From Lepidodermella squamata (Eukaryota; Gastrotricha): DNA of 64,000 nt. The stretch covers positions 558,001-622,000 of the forward strand of contig JBLDXI010000038.1 in NCBI GenBank assembly GCA_047495785.1, written 5' to 3'. The notes beneath the pieces were generated by a model. The model saw nothing but the letters and a program-made list of their open reading frames with translations. It ran no database searches and was not told where the DNA came from. Position 1 is the first letter of the stretch. The number at the start of each line of letters is the position of its first letter. The position numbers were made by a program, and so were the translations under genes. Positions 60,126 through 64,000 of the stretch are shown piece by piece.

Positions 60126-62647
60126 TCTTCATGCGATTGTATTCTTCGCGTGAGGGCTCGCCTTCCACTGGCATGAAACGGCGCCTGGTTTGAACCGCCG
60201 TTCGTTGCGCTCCGAAGATGAAAGTTTTGCTCTTCGGACGGTCTTCCTCGGGTAGCGATTGGACGAAGAGCGGCCATGTTTTCTTCGTCAATCCCAACAA
60301 CATTGAGGTTGATAGCGGTTTTCCATCCTCCGCCAAGAAAAACCGCCGAGCTGCTTTATCGGAAACCGGGCGAAGATTCGGCGGACATGTTTGTGATAAT
60401 AGGCGAGTTCCTCGACGGCAAACGGATCCAGTGTCAAGTCACAAATGTAGTTTCGACCGATAGTTTTTCCAACTAAAAATAGAACATTTATTAAGGTGGA
60501 ATATCTTTAAATAATTATAAGACAAATGCCTACTAAATTTACAAGGGCCCTCTCACTCAATTTGGGTAATCAGAACTAGTAAAAAAAATTAAAATTTGCT
60601 GAACTTACAACGTGCATGCAAGGTGATAAAGCCGTTTGTGAACTTGGTCTGCTGATCCCAGTCAATATGCTCCAACATCCACGCCGTAATCGGACGATTG
60701 GCATTGCGCGCGCAAATCAGCAACACGCAGCCCAACGCAGCGTCATTCGGTGATAATTTTTGCTCGGCCCGTTTCCTTCGGTTCGATTCGACTACGAAGG
60801 TTGCATAGTCATGCGCGATCCATGGGGCGAAAGTGCGATCGGCAACGTGCCTTGCAGCAGCTGACTCGAATTTGCGTTGAAAATTTAGTTCCGCAATGGG
60901 TCCCTCAACGGTCATAACAACAGCCGAAGCCTTGAAAACTTGAATCGCATTGAAGCGATATTTCAGGATATGATGCAGTAAAAACTGCGGCAGGGCCTTC
61001 ACTCGGGTGTATTGTGCACTCTTCCCAACCTGGTTTTTACCAGCTTGCAAACTGCCCTTCAATGAATCTGATTCACGCAGCTTTTTATCCCAAAAGCGGA
61101 TCGAGAGCAAATCATCAATTGTCTTCACTCCGAAAACTTGAAACAGCCCAATTATTGCGTTGACCTGGTTCCGAGTTGTGGCTTCGACCCGATCTTCGTT
61201 GAAGCCGTAAAGTTTCTCGGAGACGTCGCCGAAACGATCGACCAAAAATTGGATCTGGCGTTCACAACGAGGCAATCGCTCTCGAATCGAATCGGAGATA
61301 GGTGCCAACGGGTCAAACGGCTGATATTTGGATTGCAAATAGGCCCCGTGTTGTTTTTCAAATTCCGTTGGGTTATGATTCAAACTCAATGCCAAACTTT
61401 CGTTTTTCGAGATTTTGCTGGGCAGGGCCAAAATCCAGTACGCAATCATGCTGTACGTGACTTCGGTATTAGACTCCAGAGGAGAGCTCGCGGTCTCGCT
61501 TGGTGTGTTTGAAACAGGATCATGCGCGGCTACATGCTGTTCGCCACTGACATCAGACGTTGAGATCGGGGAAATAGAAACTGACCCTGTTGAAGAAGTC
61601 GAATTCGAGAACAGGCTCCTCGCGATTCGTTTAGACTGTTTAGGTGTTTGAAACACCTCGGCAAAAGGTTCCTCGATCAAGTGACGAACTTCTGGCTCGT
61701 AGCAAAATTTATAGTGATCGGGATTTTCCGCCGCAGAGTATTTTAGATTGCACTTGGGGCACCTAACTCGCTTCGGCGGCTTGGGAACTTGTTTCGCGTC
61801 AGCAGCTTTCGCCATCTTGAGCTCATCTGAATCCCCCGAACAGCTAGCGAACTTGCAAGTCTTCACATGAAGGAACAGATAATCACTTCTGTGTATCTTG
61901 GGTTGCGGATGATCGTATGGGCATTGTAAATAGCGATGACGATCCGAATATTTATTCGAAACCGAGCTTGTTTCAAACCGACCTTTCCCATCTGTAAGAA
62001 AAATGGAGAATTATTGTCATGAAGGTTTGAAGGATGCGCTACCGGGGAAAACTAAGTTTCCAACCCTCTGAACTTATCGAATCGGAATTGTTAATTGTTA
62101 CATAATATAATACGGAACCGATGATGTTCGCTTTTATAACTCATTTCCGAAGTTCATAAATCAAATCAGATCGAATCAAGGGTTATTCATCAGAATAATT
62201 TTAGAATCTGATTTGGGTAATTGAACTTCAAAAATAATTCCTGGTTTTTGGGAAAATTGTCGGTAGTGCTAAAATCCTTAATTTAGGTCTCTGTATAGGT
62301 CTATAGCCATGTAAAAGAGCCCCACTAAAACAGATAGTCCAACCCTAAATTAAGGATTTTAGCACTACCAAAAATTTTCCCAACGATCAGGAATTCTGTT
62401 TTTATGGAGTCCCTTTAACTAAAAGCCAAGTTTCCGTTTTTTAGAACCCAAATGGCCTTTGGTACCTGGAAACCGCCTTCGCTTAAGGCCCTCTTAGCTT
62501 TTGATTATCAGAAATCAATAATAATCTCTGATTTGTGAAATCGATAATCGACCGGTATCGACTTCGAAATCGATACCATGGCTCATCAGGGGTACGACTA
62601 TTTCGCAAAAATGGGGTAGTTTGACACTTACCTCGATGCAAGACCAT
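60126..62647 (-). pseudogene. Tyrosine-recombinase transposon gene with CHHC zinc fingers (Crypton-like), broken
   Basis: Exons (minus) are 62647-62632, 61991-60609 and 60472 to about 60126. The N-terminal part has a CHHC-type finger: CPYDH, then LHVKTC (Cys-His-His-Cys as in U11-48K and GTSF1). A second Cys/His motif follows (CPKCNLKYSAAENPDHYKFC). The C-terminal part has a pattern like tyrosine recombinase box I, RPITAWMLEHIDW (Arg, Leu at +7, Asp at +11). A Lys-bearing beta turn (HARFGKTIGRNYICDL) and FLAEDGKPLSTSMLL follow. A one-base loss in a T run at about 60340 shifts the frame, and the HxxR...Y end is missing where the Helitron fragment begins. The family assignment (Crypton or other YR element) is an inference from motif spacing. 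Confidence 0.5.
62237..62394. repeat. Long inverted repeat (51-bp arms, 56-bp loop)
   Basis: The 51-bp arm at 62237-62287 matches the reverse complement of 62344-62394 with only a handful of differences; the inner 24 bases (GTGCTAAAATCCTTAATT and flanks) are perfect. It lies in the first intron of the recombinase-like gene model. It may be a foldback element, a MITE core or a long hairpin RNA source. Confidence 0.85.
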
Positions 62648-63473
62648 CACCGGTTTTGCTTATCTCGTTGAACCAGGCTGCCATTCATCGAAAGCCTCTT
62701 GCAGACTACTCTGATTAGCCTGCTTGAAAGCTGCAAACTGCATGTCTTCATCCATAAAAAATAAGCCTGTATACCTATTTCTGAATTGTAACAATTAAAT
62801 TAGATGCCGCGATTATTTTTAATTTTTTGAGGAATATCGTATCAGTTTGAAGAGCGATTTCACTTTTCCCCAGAGTAGTAGAGTAGCTAACGAGTATGAG
62901 TAATTGAGAGGAAACGATGTTCAAATTATCACTTATTATTGAAATTGATTATTGATTATTAATTATTGAAACTATTGGCATTCGAGGCTTGATGAATGAT
63001 GATGAACGACTGGCTCGATGGAATGCTCGATAGATGCTTGATAGAATGCTATATTCTGAATTCAGTTGCGGCCTTTCCGAATATTTCTTCAGACGACGAC
63101 CGATGCTATTAGCGCCAAATAGCAGCGCAGCTTAAGAGGTATTAACTACGAGCTGCTCAGGGTGCAGGCACGCGCGATGTTTGTTTTGCTAGAGAGCTTG
63201 AGAATTCGAAATTTTAATAGATCAGCAGCGCGGAACAAAATAAATTCGCAGCATGCACATGAAATTCGCTACCCGCAGTGAGAACTTTATGATGTTGAGC
63301 ATGTAAAAAAATTTGTTGAAAAATCAAAGCGCCAACTATGAAACAAGAAACTGATAATACTAAATTTACGCGAAAGCGGGGTCATTAATCTTGTGCAAAT
63401 AAACGCAGTAAGTGCGCGAGGAGGGCCGCGCGGTGACCCTATTACGCCTAAATAAACAAGCCAATCCTTAAGT
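62648..63473. other. Upstream region of the recombinase-like element
   Basis: AT-rich, with short imperfect repeats (ATTATTGA units near 62930-62965 and GCTCGAT/GATAGA units near 63010-63050). No gene seen. Confidence 0.4.
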
Positions 63474-63836
63474 ATGTACCGAAATGTGACGGAGAAAATT
63501 TCCGACTCAGAATTCGTCGACTATGAGGCCGAGAAAGAACTGATGGCGGTTTTAGAAATCAGCATTGATCAAAGTCGAGTGATTTCGTTATCCGAGGCGG
63601 CTGAATTGTTGCCAGATTCAGAAATAGATCAGCTGGAAGCGGATTCTGATGAATCTTATGACGAAGTGAATGACTATTCGTTCGATGGAACTCTCGCTGA
63701 AAGCACGCCGTCAGGAAGGCATTTCGTTGATTTGACAGTCAAAATCAAAGCAGCCCAGGCAGCAATTTTCGAGAAATTGCCCGCTGATAAGCTTGTTCGG
63801 ACGAAATTTATCGCCCACAGTGTGTTAAAGCACTAA
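63474..63836 (+). CDS. Small acidic hypothetical protein
   Basis: An uninterrupted 120-codon frame starting with ATG. Its first two thirds are rich in Asp, Glu and Ser (for example LPDSEIDQLEADSDESYDE) and its end is more basic. No domain is recognised. Codon composition is plausible, but its position beside transposon debris means it could be part of a mobile element. It has no visible introns. Confidence 0.35.
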   Translation: MYRNVTEKISDSEFVDYEAEKELMAVLEISIDQSRVISLSEAAELLPDSEIDQLEADSDESYDEVNDYSFDGTLAESTPSGRHFVDLTVKIKAAQAAIFEKLPADKLVRTKFIAHSVLKH

Positions 63837-64000
63837 AAAATCGACGAATGCCTGTCATACTTCTGTGGTCGGGAATAATGCTCGCAGGGTTCCATAAGTA
63901 CCGGTATTATCATTTGAAACAACCGGTAGTACCGATAACTACCAATAGAAACCGGGTATGAACCGATCCTATGGTCAGATATGGCAATTTATTGTTAGAG

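Noticed and set aside
1-64000. tRNA genes, rRNA genes and CRISPR arrays
   Set aside because: No A/B box pair with a cloverleaf, no rRNA stretch and no spaced direct repeats were found; CRISPR is not expected in animal DNA.

Overview
This is metazoan nuclear DNA. Most introns are 50-60 bp with GT...TTTCAG/TTTAG ends, and the coding complement is typically animal: Bicaudal-C, G3BP, eL18, sphingosine kinase, a T-type calcium channel, a VAMP7-like SNARE and complex III core protein 2. Closely spaced same-strand genes whose downstream member has a TTTAG splice acceptor just before its ATG look like trans-spliced operons. That and the compact introns suggest a nematode or another small-genome ecdysozoan; the species cannot be named from sequence alone. 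Exon models below were built by hand and checked for phase: every multi-exon model given with full exon coordinates keeps one open frame.

Layout: 1-2.7 kb no convincing gene; 2.7-7.2 kb (+) Bicaudal-C; 10.1-12.05 kb (-) G3BP/Rasputin; 13.3-17.6 kb (+) an unusual nucleolin-like protein with an N-terminal RGG domain and six RRM-like units, carrying at least one C/D snoRNA in an intron; 17.8-19.2 kb (+) a non-coding snoRNA host gene with one snoRNA in each of its five introns; 20.8-26.2 kb an apparently intact Ginger-type DNA transposon coding for integrase plus ULP1 protease; 27.0-27.4 kb (-) a Ly6-like protein; 29.3-30.1 kb (+) eL18, followed 150 bp later by sphingosine kinase (30.2-32.5 kb, +); 35.3-46.75 kb (+) a Cav3 T-type calcium channel with 13 coding exons; 47.1-48.7 kb (-) a cysteine-rich membrane protein; 49.2-51.5 kb (-) two tandem P-loop GTPase-like genes with signal peptides; 53.7-54.6 kb (-) VAMP7-like R-SNARE; 55.1-56.8 kb (-) UQCRC2; 58.9-62.65 kb decayed transposons (a Helitron fragment meeting a tyrosine-recombinase element with CHHC zinc fingers); 63.5 kb a small unknown ORF.

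A functional theme joins 13-19 kb and 29-30 kb: ribosome biogenesis (nucleolin-like protein, rRNA-modification guide snoRNAs, eL18). One host-gene C/D snoRNA has an exact 11-nt antisense to the conserved 28S segment CAAAUGCCUCG, placed so that its target is the A methylated by yeast snR13/human U15. Two paralogous snoRNAs share an 11-nt antisense to 18S GCGCAAAUUAC. The strongest candidates for something undescribed are the one-snoRNA-per-intron host gene downstream of the nucleolin-like gene, the reversed nucleolin architecture, the signal-peptide GTPase pair, the CHHC-finger recombinase and a predicted AT-AC intron in the calcium channel.
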